Positions 14,520 to 22,104 of a DNA stretch of 22,104 nt are shown here, piece after piece. Position numbers and translations under genes: made by a program. This DNA is from CAYIHX01 sp964363305 (GTDB lineage Bacteria > Bdellovibrionota > UBA1018). Location of the stretch: the NCBI GenBank assembly GCA_964363305.1, contig CAYIHX010000057.1, forward strand, positions 1-22,104. The letters run 5' to 3'. The first letter of the stretch is position 1. Every line of letters starts with the position of its first letter. The notes under the pieces were generated by a model. The model did no database searches. It was not told the DNA's origin and saw only the letters and a program-made list of their open reading frames with translations.

Positions 14520-15395
14520 CGACGGAGACCACCTCCATCGGATCTTGGCCCGGACGGGATCTGCCGCTCGCCCTGGCCCTGCAAGGCCAATTCAGTGTCC
14601 CCGCCCTGCCGGAGCTTCCGGAACTCTCGCCTTCTGATTCCCTGCTGGGACAAAAAGAAGGGCTTCCGCCGACGGCACTCTTCGAATGGGTTTCATGGCT
14701 CCTTCGAAATGCGCGGCCGCAGGCCAAGCTTCAACGCTGTGGGCCCCTCACCCTGAGTCGAAATACCGAACTGACATGGGAGCAGGCGCAAAACCAGGCG
14801 CTTCAAAACGCCCAGGAACTTCTGCTGGCCACCAGTGGCTATCGCGGAAAACTCATCTTGCTCTGGGACGAGCCCTCCTTCGCGGGCGCCTCGGATGTCG
14901 CCACGCTCAATTCTTTTCTGCGCCGCGCGCGAGCCGAGCTCAAGATTTCCGTACAAGGGGTGCACTGCTGCGCCAGCCCCCCGGCGACAACGGCGCTTCC
15001 CTCGCTCGAATGCTCGATCGTCAGCTTCGACCTCGACTGCTGGGACGAGGCGAGCTGGAAGGCAAATTTGCCGGCCTTGCTTCGCTTCGCGACCCGACCC
15101 GGAAACCTGCTCATCCTCGGCACGGCGGGCGCGCCCGCCGCTCAGCTCCGCCTTCGGGATCTCGAATCCACGCCGCTGTGGTTGAGCCCCTCCTGCGGGC
15201 TCGCCGGGCGCAGCATCGAGGAGGTGAACGAGATCCTCACGCGCTTGTTGACGCCGGAAATTGACAGACAAACTCCGCCCCTCGACCCACCTCACTCGAC
15301 ACGTAGACGCGCCGCGCGTGGGGGGGGGGGGTGGGGGGGGCGGTGGCCAGGGCGGGCGGGGTGCGGCCCNNNNNNNNNNCCGTGAACCTGCATGA
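14516..15395 (+). CDS. MetE/UroD-like (cobalamin-independent methionine synthase C-terminal-type) protein
   Basis: The TTSIGSWP opening, LLWDEP near residue 116-120, the H150/C152 pair in GVHCCAS and SPSCGLAG with C227 correspond to the zinc-binding His, Cys and Cys of the MetE catalytic barrel. A short N-terminal region and no tandem barrel make it one of the small UROD/MetE-like proteins. It may be a methyltransferase using a corrinoid or folate donor, and its coupling to the adenosyltransferase (ATGA, 14516-14519) hints at corrinoid chemistry; both are inference. The 3' end runs into the assembly gap. After removal of 64 artefactual bases it stops at TGA 15393-15395 (271 codons), overlapping the convergent phoR by about 95 bp. 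The protein annotation has moderate confidence. Confidence 0.65.
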
Positions 15396-17013
15396 TGTGC
15401 TTCACGATCGCCAGGCCGAGCCCCGTGCCCCCCATCTCCCGCGAGCGGCCCTTATCGACCCGATAAAAGCGCTCGAACAGCCGCGGCTGATGCTCCGGAG
15501 GAATGCCAGGACCGGTATCCGCGACCCGAAGAATGACGCCTCCTTTTGAGTTTTTCTCCCACTTCACCGAGATTCGCCCGGCGGGCGGCATGTACTTGAT
15601 CGCGTTTTCGATCAAATTCGTCAGCACCTGCTCGACGCGGCTGGGCTGCGCAAACACCTGCTCGACATCGAAAGACGTCTCGATGTGATGCATCTTCGAG
15701 GCACGCAACGGCTCGACCGAGGCCAGTACGCGCTGAGTGAGCTCCCGAACCGAAAGCGCCGACTTCTGCATCTCCGAGCCCGAATCGAGTGAAGAGAGAT
15801 CCAGCAGATCGCCCACCAGCGCCATGAGCCGATCGACATTTCGACCGATCTTCTCGAGAAACAGGGCCGACTCGGCCCACTCACCCCGCGCGAGATCTCC
15901 CCGCAGCGTGTCGGCGAAGCCCTTGATGGAGGTCAGCGGAGTGCGAAGCTCGTGCGAGACATTAGCGACAAAGTCGATCCGGATCTGCTCCGCTCGCTTC
16001 AGCTCGGTCACATCGTAAAAAATCCCCACCGCGCCATAAACTTCACCGTCGCGTCGCAGGGGATTGACCGAGAGCCGAAAGGAGCGGGGCGCCTGCGGCT
16101 CGGAGCGAGTCGAGAGCTGCACATTCACCTCGCGCTGCCGCCCCAGCTCGAGGCATTTTCGAAAGGCCGTCAGCACCTCGGGCGCCCGAAACAAGTCGGC
16201 GAGACTGCGCTTGCCCTCGGCCAGCTCCCGGTCGCCGAAAGAAAGCGCGAAGCGGGAATTGTAGAACAGGGGCTTGCTGACCCGATCCACCGCCACGATC
16301 GCGTCCGAGATCGCGCTCATCAACGTCGCCAGCTCCTCGCGCTCCCTTCCCAGCGTCTCCGTCTTGCTTTTCAAATTCCAACGAATCTGATCGAGCGTCG
16401 TCTCGAGATCCGACCACTCATTCTCTTCCTCATCCGCCCCCTCAAAGTCCACCTCGGCTTCCTGCCCGCCCAGCGCCTGCCGGGCCTTGACCAGCAGTCG
16501 CGCGAGCGGAAACATGAACCGCCTGCCGAGCCAGGCCGAAAAGAGGAGAAAGAGCGCGGCGATGCCCAGGAGAATCAGCGGAAACGAGCGATCGAAGTAA
16601 ACCAACGCCTCGCGCAGCTGGCCCATCGGAAACGAGATTCGAAGCGTCAGCTTTTTTTCGGGCAGCGCGAGCGCCGCCGTCAGGAAATACCCTGGATCGG
16701 GCAGCTCGCGCTCGACCGGAATCGTCGAACAGACGGAGACTCCGGAATCCTGCATGATCGCAAACGTCACGCTACCCGCGGAGTGAGAGGCGCACCAACG
16801 GCTGAGATCTCCCCCCAGATCAGAACCCAGGGCCGACAAGGTGGCCTGGGCCTGAAACCCGGCCTGCCGCACGAACCAGGAACGAAAGAGACTTCGAGTC
16901 GAGACGCCTGCCACAAAGACCACGGCGATCGTCACCGCCAGCTGCGCGCCGAGAAACCTTCGAAAGAGACGCCACGGAAACCGATGAGAAGGAGACCACT
17001 GAACGGTTTTCAA
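15237..17013 (-). CDS. phoR: Phosphate-regulon sensor histidine kinase PhoR (interrupted by assembly gap)
   Basis: PhoR senses phosphate limitation via PstSCAB/PhoU and phosphorylates PhoB. Counting from the TTG at 17013 there is a transmembrane helix (about 21-38), a periplasmic part of about 100 residues with two Cys, a second helix (about 144-162), HAMP-like and PAS regions, the HisKA site H354 in VANVSHELRTPL, N-box N470, DTGPGIPP, and GGTGLGLAIVKHIM. The start is TTG overlapping the phoB stop (TTGA). The conserved ending is lost at the gap, but it is found across it in another frame: RVYVSSEVGRGAEFVCQFP, then TGA at 15237-15239. Removing 64 bases (about 15317-15380) joins both parts in frame, giving about 570 residues. 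Confidence 0.85.
15321..15384. other. Assembly gap with poly-G artefact (10 Ns)
   Basis: A low-complexity G-rich stretch (15320-15369) precedes ten N (15370-15379). The base runs flanking the block share CGTG (15317-15320 and 15381-15384). Deleting 64 bases joins them and repairs the reading frame of phoR and gives the MetE-like gene a stop. It should not be read as real sequence. Confidence 0.8.
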
Positions 17014-17720
17014 GACAGAACCCGATACCCTACGCCCCGCACGGTCTCGATCAATTCCGCGTGGGCGCCTAATTTTTTGCGCAAGCCAAACACGTGCGTA
17101 TCGATCGCCCGATCCACCACGCTCACACCCGCGCCTTGCACGCAATCGATCAGACGCTCGCGTGTCAGCACCCGGCCTTTATTCTGTGCCAGGGCCTGCA
17201 GCAGCTTGAACTCCGAAGGGGTGAGCGCGATTTCCCTCCCGTCCGCCATGACCTGATAAGACCGAGTATCGATCTTCAACGGACCGAGGGTGAGAATCCC
17301 TTCGCTCTCGCTCACGTCAGAAGAAGAGGCCATCGACGAGCGACGAAGAAGGGCTCGCACTCGGGCTAAAAAAATCGGGATCTCAAACGGCTTGGTCACG
17401 TAATCATCCGAACCGGCCTCGAGCCCGAGGACGATATCGGCAGCCTCGGTACGCGCCGTCACCATCAAGATCGGCAGACACTGAAGCGCCCCCCCCGCGC
17501 GAACGGTCCGCGCGATCTCCAGTCCGTTCGAGCCGGGCAGCATCCAGTCCAACACCAGAAGATCGAAAGAGCCCCCCGTCAGACGCTCCAGTGCCTCCGC
17601 GCCGTCGCATACGACCGTCACCTCGTAGCCCTCGCGCTTCAGATGAAGCGCCATCAGATCTTGAATATCCTGCTCGTCCTCGACCACGAGCACGCGAGGA
17701 CGACTCTTGCCACCGTTCAT
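17010..17720 (-). CDS. phoB: Phosphate-regulon response regulator PhoB (OmpR family)
   Basis: The receiver domain occupies about residues 8-122: acidic E14-D15, phosphoacceptor D58 in LVLDWMLPG, T88 and K110 (VTKPFE). The winged-helix DNA-binding domain covers about 140-236 with the recognition segment RERLIDCVQGAG...VVDRAIDTHVFGLRKKLG, ending RGVGYRVLS. This is the PhoB/OmpR layout, and the operon context (pst, phoU, phoR) makes PhoB the assignment. It should bind Pho boxes and activate pst and other phosphate genes. The ATG 17720 overlaps the phoU stop (ATGA). GGAGAAC lies just upstream. The downstream phoR start overlaps its TGA. Confidence 0.95.
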   Translation of the reverse strand: MNGGKSRPRVLVVEDEQDIQDLMALHLKREGYEVTVVCDGAEALERLTGGSFDLLVLDWMLPGSNGLEIARTVRAGGALQCLPILMVTARTEAADIVLGLEAGSDDYVTKPFEIPIFLARVRALLRRSSMASSSDVSESEGILTLGPLKIDTRSYQVMADGREIALTPSEFKLLQALAQNKGRVLTRERLIDCVQGAGVSVVDRAIDTHVFGLRKKLGAHAELIETVRGVGYRVLS

Positions 17721-18385
17721 GCGTTCTCCTCTCTCCGTCCGTGCCGAATATCGCGGCCGCTCGCGGCGAAAATAACGTCTTCGGCGATGTTCGTCGCGTG
17801 ATCGCCCACTCTTTCGAGATTGCGCGCGATCAGGATCAAATTCATCGCCTGCTCGATATCCGCCGGGCGGACCTTCATCAACGCGATCAGCTCGCGGAAG
17901 ATCTCATCCTTCAAGGTATCGACCTCGTCATCGGCGAGAAGCACCTCGCGGGCGAGCTTCTCGTCCAAACGAACGAGCGCGTCCAACGATTCCCGAACCA
18001 TTCGCTGCACGACCTGACCCATTCGAGGCAGGTCGACCAGCGGTTTGATCGGCTCGGACGCGAGGTACCTTTTCGCATTTTGCGCGATGTTGACGGCCTG
18101 ATCCCCGATCCGCTCCAGATCGCTGTTGATCTTCAAGACCGCGACGACCCACCGAAGATCATTGGCCATCGGCGACTGCCGAGCGAGGAGATTCAGGCAA
18201 GCCTCATCGACGGCCACGTGCGACTCGTCGATCTTTTTCTCCAAGTCATGAACCGTCTGCAGGCGGCTTTCGTCGCGTCGAATCAGCGCCTGCGTCGCTT
18301 CGTCGATCGCCTTCTCGGCACAGCCGCCCATCTCCAACAGCTGAGCCTTCAACTGCGCGAGCTCCTCATCCAAGTGCCTGGTCAT
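17717..18385 (-). CDS. phoU: Phosphate signalling regulator PhoU
   Basis: PhoU is a cytoplasmic two-bundle helical protein that links PstSCAB activity to PhoR and limits phosphate uptake. Both repeats of the family are visible, each with the metal-contact motif: DLERIGDQAVNIAQ (about 89-102) and NLERVGDHATNIAED (about 187-201). The first half opens with HLDEELAQLKAQLLEMGG. Length 222 is typical. AGGAGG lies 3-4 bases before ATG 18385, a strong ribosome site, unlike the coupled neighbours. It begins 21 bp after the pstB stop and overlaps phoB by ATGA. Confidence 0.97.
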   Translation of the reverse strand: MTRHLDEELAQLKAQLLEMGGCAEKAIDEATQALIRRDESRLQTVHDLEKKIDESHVAVDEACLNLLARQSPMANDLRWVVAVLKINSDLERIGDQAVNIAQNAKRYLASEPIKPLVDLPRMGQVVQRMVRESLDALVRLDEKLAREVLLADDEVDTLKDEIFRELIALMKVRPADIEQAMNLILIARNLERVGDHATNIAEDVIFAASGRDIRHGRREENA

Positions 18386-18406
18386 GTTCTCCTCCTCTCT
18401 TTCTCA

Positions 18407-19165
18407 TCAGCCGAAACGCCCGGTGATATACTGTTCCGTTCGTCGGTCGATCGGCTTCGTGAATATCCTGGACGTGTCATCGCATTCGATCATTTCCCCG
18501 GACAAGAAGAAAGCGGTCCGATCCGAGATTCGGGCCGCCTGCTGCATGTTGTGGGTGACGATCACGACCGTCACCTCCTTCTTCAGCTCGAGCAGAAGCT
18601 CCTCGATTTTAGCGGTGGAAACCGGGTCCAGCGCGCTCGTCGGCTCATCCATCAAAATCACCGGAGGACTCACGGCGAGCGCCCGCGCGATACAAAGACG
18701 CTGCTGTTGACCTCCCGATAAACTTGTTCCGGGAGCTTTGAGCTTATCCTTCACCTCTCCCCACAAAGCGGCGTGATTCAGACATCGCTCCACCACTTCA
18801 TCGAGCAGCGATCGCCTGCGCACCCCCGCAAGCCGAAGCCCCACCACGACATTGTCGTAAATCGAAAGGGACGGAAAAGGATTCGGCTTCTGAAAGACCA
18901 TTCCGATCTTGCGACGCACTGCAACCGGGTCGACGCCCGGGGCATAGATATTTTCTCCGGCCAAAAACACCTCTCCCTTCACCGTCGCGCCCGGAATCTC
19001 TTCGTGTAAGCGATTCAACGTCCGGATGAAGGTCGACTTTCCGCAGCCACTGGGGCCGATCAAAGCATTGATCGTATGGGGCATGGCTTGAAGGGAAATG
19101 GAACGGAGGGCCTGGTGGTTTCCAAACCAAGCACTCATGTCGCGTGTTTCTAAAATGGGTTTCAT
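18407..19165 (-). CDS. pstB: Phosphate ABC transporter ATP-binding protein PstB
   Basis: PstB powers phosphate import. Walker A is GPSGCGKST (37-45), Q-loop Q92 in VFQKPNPFP, signature LSGGQQQ (149-155), Walker B VILMDEP with E174, and H205 in THN. FQKPNPFP and the 252-residue length are PstB hallmarks. The frame is open to 19258, but the ATG at 19165 gives the standard start MKPILETRDMSAWFGNHQAL. It overlaps the pstA stop as ATGA, so the upstream part is not coding. It is the fourth gene of the pst operon and partners with PstA and PstC at the inner membrane. Confidence 0.97.
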   Translation of the reverse strand: MKPILETRDMSAWFGNHQALRSISLQAMPHTINALIGPSGCGKSTFIRTLNRLHEEIPGATVKGEVFLAGENIYAPGVDPVAVRRKIGMVFQKPNPFPSLSIYDNVVVGLRLAGVRRRSLLDEVVERCLNHAALWGEVKDKLKAPGTSLSGGQQQRLCIARALAVSPPVILMDEPTSALDPVSTAKIEELLLELKKEVTVVIVTHNMQQAARISDRTAFFLSGEMIECDDTSRIFTKPIDRRTEQYITGRFG

Positions 19166-20022
19166 CGGGTACTCCGTAAAGCCAGCCGCGTCAGAAGATT
19201 CAAAACAAATACGAAAAGAACCAACACCAGGGCGGCGGCCCAAGCCTGGCGGTGCCAATCATCGTAAGGGCTGATGGCGTAGTTATAAATTTGAACCGGA
19301 AGAGAGGCCACAGGCTGGTCGAGCCCTCGCGCCCAGAATCGATTACTGAAGGCCGTGAGCAACAAAGGAGCGGTCTCGCCCGCTACGCGCGCCACCGCGA
19401 GCATCACGCCCGTCGTGATGCCGCTCGAGGCGCCACGCATCACGATCATGAGCGTGACCTTCCAACGCGGGATGCCCAGCGCGAGCCCCGCCTCACGGAT
19501 ATGAGCGGGAATGAGCTTGAGAATCTCCTCGGTCGTGCGGGTGACGATCGGAACCATGATCACCGCGAGCGCAGCCGCGCCGGCCAGGACCGAAAAGCGC
19601 CTCATCGAAACGACCATCAAGCCATAAATAAACAAACCGACGATAATCGAGGGAACGCTCGTCAACACATCCGTGACGAATCGGATCAAGTGAGCGAGTT
19701 TTCCACGTCCGTACTCCGCGAGGTAGACCCCGGCGGCGATCCCCCAGGGAATCCCCACCAGGGACGCAAGCCCCAACAGCATCGCCGATCCGAGGAGCGC
19801 GTTGGCCATCCCGCCGCCTTCCTCGCCGACGGGTTTGGGAAGCTCAGTGAAAAACGCCCAGTTCACGCCTCCGAACCCCCTCTCCACCACGTAGGCAAAT
19901 ACGCTGACGAGGGGCGTGATCGCCAGAACGGCACAGATGCCGAGAATCCCGTGCATAAAACGATTCGTGTACCTTCGGCGGACGTCTCGCCGCGAGAGTC
20001 GATCCAAAAAGGCGGCGTTCAC
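19162..20022 (-). CDS. pstA: Phosphate ABC transporter permease PstA
   Basis: Six hydrophobic helices and the permease EAA loop (EAGLALGIPRWKVTLMIVM, then GITTGVMLAVARVAGETAPLL) mark it as PstA. The basic N-terminal tail (LSRRDVRRRYTNR) is cytoplasmic. The protein is 286 residues, normal for the family. It forms the transmembrane pore with PstC. It starts at GTG 20022, whose GTGA overlaps the pstC TGA, and ends in ATGA with pstB. No oddities are seen. Confidence 0.96.
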   Translation of the reverse strand: MNAAFLDRLSRRDVRRRYTNRFMHGILGICAVLAITPLVSVFAYVVERGFGGVNWAFFTELPKPVGEEGGGMANALLGSAMLLGLASLVGIPWGIAAGVYLAEYGRGKLAHLIRFVTDVLTSVPSIIVGLFIYGLMVVSMRRFSVLAGAAALAVIMVPIVTRTTEEILKLIPAHIREAGLALGIPRWKVTLMIVMRGASSGITTGVMLAVARVAGETAPLLLTAFSNRFWARGLDQPVASLPVQIYNYAISPYDDWHRQAWAAALVLVLFVFVLNLLTRLALRSTR

Positions 20023-20963
20023 GCGTGCCTCGCCTTCGATCGCTCCAAGCGGCTGAGAATAAATCTCGCGCTGGAGTTCGTGGCGAGCGAAACCAGAAAC
20101 AAGGCCAGTCCGACCGCAGCCAATGAGGCCAGATGCAGATCGCCTTCCGCTTCGGCATATTCATTCGCGATGACACTGGCCATGGTTTGCGCCGGAGCAA
20201 ACAATGAGGCTGAAATCTCCGCGCGATTACCGATCACCATGGTCACGGCCATGGTCTCCCCAAACGCCCGTCCCAGCCCAAGAATCACGGCACTCAGAAT
20301 GCCCGACCGACTGGCGCTCAGCACCGAGACGTTCATCATCTCCCAGCGCGTGGCTCCGAGCGCCAGCGCGGCCTCGCGTTGCCCGGCCGGAATGGCCTGA
20401 AATACTTCACGCGTCATTGCCGCGATGGTCGGCGTGATCATGATTCCCAACACGATGCCTGCCGTCAGCATCCCCACCCCATAGTGCGCCCCCTGAAACA
20501 ACGGCAAGAACCCGAGCGTCTCGCCCAGCAAGGGCTGCACCCGCGCCCGCATCCAGGGTGCGAGCATGAAGATGCCCCACAGGCCGTAAACCACGCTCGG
20601 GATGGCGGCCAACATCTCAACGAGAAAACCCACCGTGCGCGAAACCCAGGTCGGCAGCACCTCGGTGAGAAGCAATGACACGCCGACGCTGACCGGCACA
20701 GCCATCAGCACGGCCAATAGCGAAGAGATCAGCGTGCCCCAGATGAAAGCCCCCGCGCCAAACTCCTCCGAAACAGGATTCCACTCGGTCGAGAACAGAA
20801 AACCGATTCCGAATTTTTTCAGCGCCGGCAGCGAGAGCGTGAACAGGTTGAGCGCAATCATCCCGAGCAGAATCACGATCCCCACGGCAAAGGCCCGCAC
20901 GAGCCCATGAAAGAGCCGATCGCCCGCGTGGACCTCGCGGCGTCGGACCTTCTTCACGGTCAT
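20019..20963 (-). CDS. pstC: Phosphate ABC transporter permease PstC
   Basis: PstC is the second permease. GIGFLFSTEWNPVSEEFGAG (about 52-71) between the first and second helices is a recognisable PstC segment. The EAA loop is REAALALGATRWEMMNVSVL, followed by LGLGRAFGETMAVTMVIGN with the conserved Arg and Glu of PstC (thought to matter for uptake). Six to seven hydrophobic helices are present; 314 residues is normal. The ATG 20963 overlaps the pstS stop (ATGA), and its own end overlaps pstA by GTGA. Confidence 0.96.
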   Translation of the reverse strand: MTVKKVRRREVHAGDRLFHGLVRAFAVGIVILLGMIALNLFTLSLPALKKFGIGFLFSTEWNPVSEEFGAGAFIWGTLISSLLAVLMAVPVSVGVSLLLTEVLPTWVSRTVGFLVEMLAAIPSVVYGLWGIFMLAPWMRARVQPLLGETLGFLPLFQGAHYGVGMLTAGIVLGIMITPTIAAMTREVFQAIPAGQREAALALGATRWEMMNVSVLSASRSGILSAVILGLGRAFGETMAVTMVIGNRAEISASLFAPAQTMASVIANEYAEAEGDLHLASLAAVGLALFLVSLATNSSARFILSRLERSKARHA

Positions 20964-21973
20964 TGCAGCTGAATCCCTTTCAGGCTCGTCAAGACCTTCT
21001 GGGCCAGAGCCTTAGGCAAAGGGGCATAATCCAGAGCCGACGCCTGCGCCTGTCCCTGCGTGAGAGCCCAATTCAGAAGCTGCACGATCTTGGAACCCGT
21101 CGCCTGAGGCATCTTGCCGTGGATCAGCAGGTAGGTAAAACCGGCGATCGGATAGGAATCCGCTCCGGAGGCATTAGTGATCGAAACCCGAAAATCAGCG
21201 GGAATCGAGCTGAAGGCACCGGCCGCAGCGGCCGTTACGGTCTTCGGGCTTGGCAGGATGGCCTTGCCGGCCGCGTTTTTCATTTTCGCGATGCTGAGTT
21301 GGTTTTGCTTCGCGTAGACCAGCTCGACGTAACCGATCGCTCCGGGCGTCTGCTTCACCAATCCCGTCACGCCTTCGTTGCCCTTGCCGCCCAGTCCGGC
21401 GGGCCATTTCACGGCCGTCCCTGTTCCGACGCCCGCTTTCCACTCGGCGCTGACCTTCGCTAGATAGTCGACGAAGATGGCCGTAGTGCCGCTGCCGTCC
21501 GAGCGATGCGCGACGAGAATCGGAGTCTTCGGCAACGACAAGGTGGGATTCAAGGCAGCGATTCGCGCGTCGCTCCAGGAGGTCACCTTGCCCAGAAAAA
21601 TATCAGCCAGCGTGACGCCGTCGAGGACGAGCGCATCCTTCGCTTCCGGCAACTGATAAGTCACCACGACCGCCCCGAGGACCATCGGCACATGAAGCAC
21701 CGGGCCGTCGGCCTTGGCGATCTGCTCATCGCTCATCGGTGCATCAGAGGCACCGAAGTCGACCGTTCGATCGAGAAACTGACGAATACCCGCACCGCTG
21801 CCGACCGACTGGTAATTCACTTCAACTTGAGGATCGACCTTGCGGTAATCACTGAACCATTTGGAATAAAGAGGGAATGGGAAGGTCGCCCCGGCACCGT
21901 TGATCAGTAGCGATGACGCAGCATGAGAGGGGGACACGAGGAGGAGCGATAGACCGACAATGACAATGCGCAT
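20960..21973 (-). CDS. pstS: Phosphate-binding periplasmic protein PstS
   Basis: The signal peptide MRIVIVGLSLLLVSPSHA is followed by the family start SSLLINGAGATFPFPLYSKWF, which forms part of the phosphate site. SVGSGAGIRQFLDRTVDFGASDAPM (about 56-80) and HRSDGSGTT (near 157-165) complete the binding residues. No lipobox cysteine is present, so it is soluble in the periplasm. Length 337 is normal. GGAG lies 9 bases before ATG 21973. It is the first gene of the pst-pho operon. Upstream sequence (to 22104) must hold the promoter. Confidence 0.97.
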   Translation of the reverse strand: MRIVIVGLSLLLVSPSHAASSLLINGAGATFPFPLYSKWFSDYRKVDPQVEVNYQSVGSGAGIRQFLDRTVDFGASDAPMSDEQIAKADGPVLHVPMVLGAVVVTYQLPEAKDALVLDGVTLADIFLGKVTSWSDARIAALNPTLSLPKTPILVAHRSDGSGTTAIFVDYLAKVSAEWKAGVGTGTAVKWPAGLGGKGNEGVTGLVKQTPGAIGYVELVYAKQNQLSIAKMKNAAGKAILPSPKTVTAAAAGAFSSIPADFRVSITNASGADSYPIAGFTYLLIHGKMPQATGSKIVQLLNWALTQGQAQASALDYAPLPKALAQKVLTSLKGIQLQ

Positions 21974-22017
21974 AAAAAAGGTCTCCGAGGGATTTGACCG
22001 AAGAACTATCCCACCAG

Positions 22018-22046
22018 CCGCTGAGCAAGTGTCAGGAATCCGTTAG
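22018..22046 (-). promoter_or_regulatory. Possible degenerate Pho box before pstS
   Basis: On the minus strand three 7-base units occur with 11-bp spacing: CTAACGG, CTGACAC and TCAGCGG. Only CTGACAC fits the CTGTCAY half-site well (6 of 7); the others are poor. The position (45-75 bp before the start codon) suits PhoB control, but the match alone is weak. Confidence 0.2.
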
Positions 22047-22062
22047 ACTTCCCCGATTCTGC

Positions 22063-22104
22063 GGTGCCAGGCACCAATAGTTAAGCAAATTAACAAACGG
22101 TGCC
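22063..22104. repeat. Palindrome cluster at window end
   Basis: GGTGCC-A-GGCACC (22063-22075) is a perfect palindrome with a one-base centre. GTTAA-GCAAA-TTAAC (22080-22094) is a second small hairpin. The window ends in GGTGCC (22099-22104), which also pairs with GGCACC at 22070-22075. The cluster may be the start of a larger repeat or terminator continuing past the window. Confidence 0.4.

Noticed and set aside
13500..14520. Cobalamin riboswitch before the adenosyltransferase gene
   Set aside because: The upstream space is filled by the inverted repeat, and I see no B12-box-like sequence.
15952..17256. A 434-residue plus-strand open frame opposite phoR/phoB
   Set aside because: It is antisense to genes with clear kinase and regulator motifs and is Arg/Gln-rich without any family signature.
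19252..20400. A 382-residue plus-strand open frame opposite pstA/pstC
   Set aside because: Antisense shadow of two permease genes; composition is highly charged and unlike a folded protein.
1..22104. CRISPR array, phage genes, transposase or integrase
   Set aside because: No regularly spaced short repeats and no DDE, tyrosine or serine recombinase motifs were found on either strand.

Overview
The window looks like chromosomal DNA from a GC-rich, Gram-negative, free-living or predatory bacterium. The genes (PilZ and HD-GYP proteins, GlpX-type FBPase, a 109-residue protein of a kind seen in Bdellovibrio and myxobacteria, DUF222/HNH-type endonuclease, many secreted proteins with Sec signals) fit Bdellovibrionota or a related former deltaproteobacterial lineage. 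That assignment is inference from gene style, not from a marker gene.

Region 1 (1-4260): a hypothetical coiled-coil protein, then an HD-GYP c-di-GMP phosphodiesterase running convergently into a four-gene minus-strand operon: PilZ protein, glpX, SRPBCC lipid-binding-like protein, 109-residue conserved protein. Region 2 (4269-7803): pgsA (plus), then a minus-strand pair made of a SulP anion transporter and a TauE/DsbD_2-like membrane protein, and a divergent hemolysin III/TrhA protein.

Region 3 (7804-13506) is the accessory part: a truncated HigA antitoxin remnant, a secreted HExxH metallopeptidase, a CPBP intramembrane protease, a small secreted protein, a class C beta-lactamase-like serine hydrolase, a 490-bp gene-poor stretch full of hairpins, and a DUF222/HNH endonuclease gene. 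Two near-identical 22-bp direct repeats (21/22) bracket most of it, one on the stop codon of the metallopeptidase and one beside tRNA-Gly. A GC-rich palindromic element is present in inverted copies in the gene-poor stretch and inside the HNH reading frame.

Region 4 (13507-15395): tRNA-Gly(GCC) on the minus strand, a 305-bp nested inverted repeat resembling a MITE, then a translationally coupled pair: PduO-type cob(I)alamin adenosyltransferase and a MetE/UroD-like protein. Region 5 (15237-22104) is a complete phosphate operon on the minus strand in the order pstS-pstC-pstA-pstB-phoU-phoB-phoR, with 4-base stop/start overlaps at nearly every junction. PstSCAB imports phosphate, PhoU links transporter state to the kinase, and PhoR/PhoB control the regulon.

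The phoR 3' end is interrupted in the assembly by a poly-G tract and ten Ns. Removing 64 bases restores both the PhoR C-terminus and a stop codon for the convergent MetE-like gene, so this is most likely an assembly artefact. I see no CRISPR array, transposase, integrase, phage module or recognisable new defence system. The most notable unexplained things are the repeat elements and the architecture of the accessory block.
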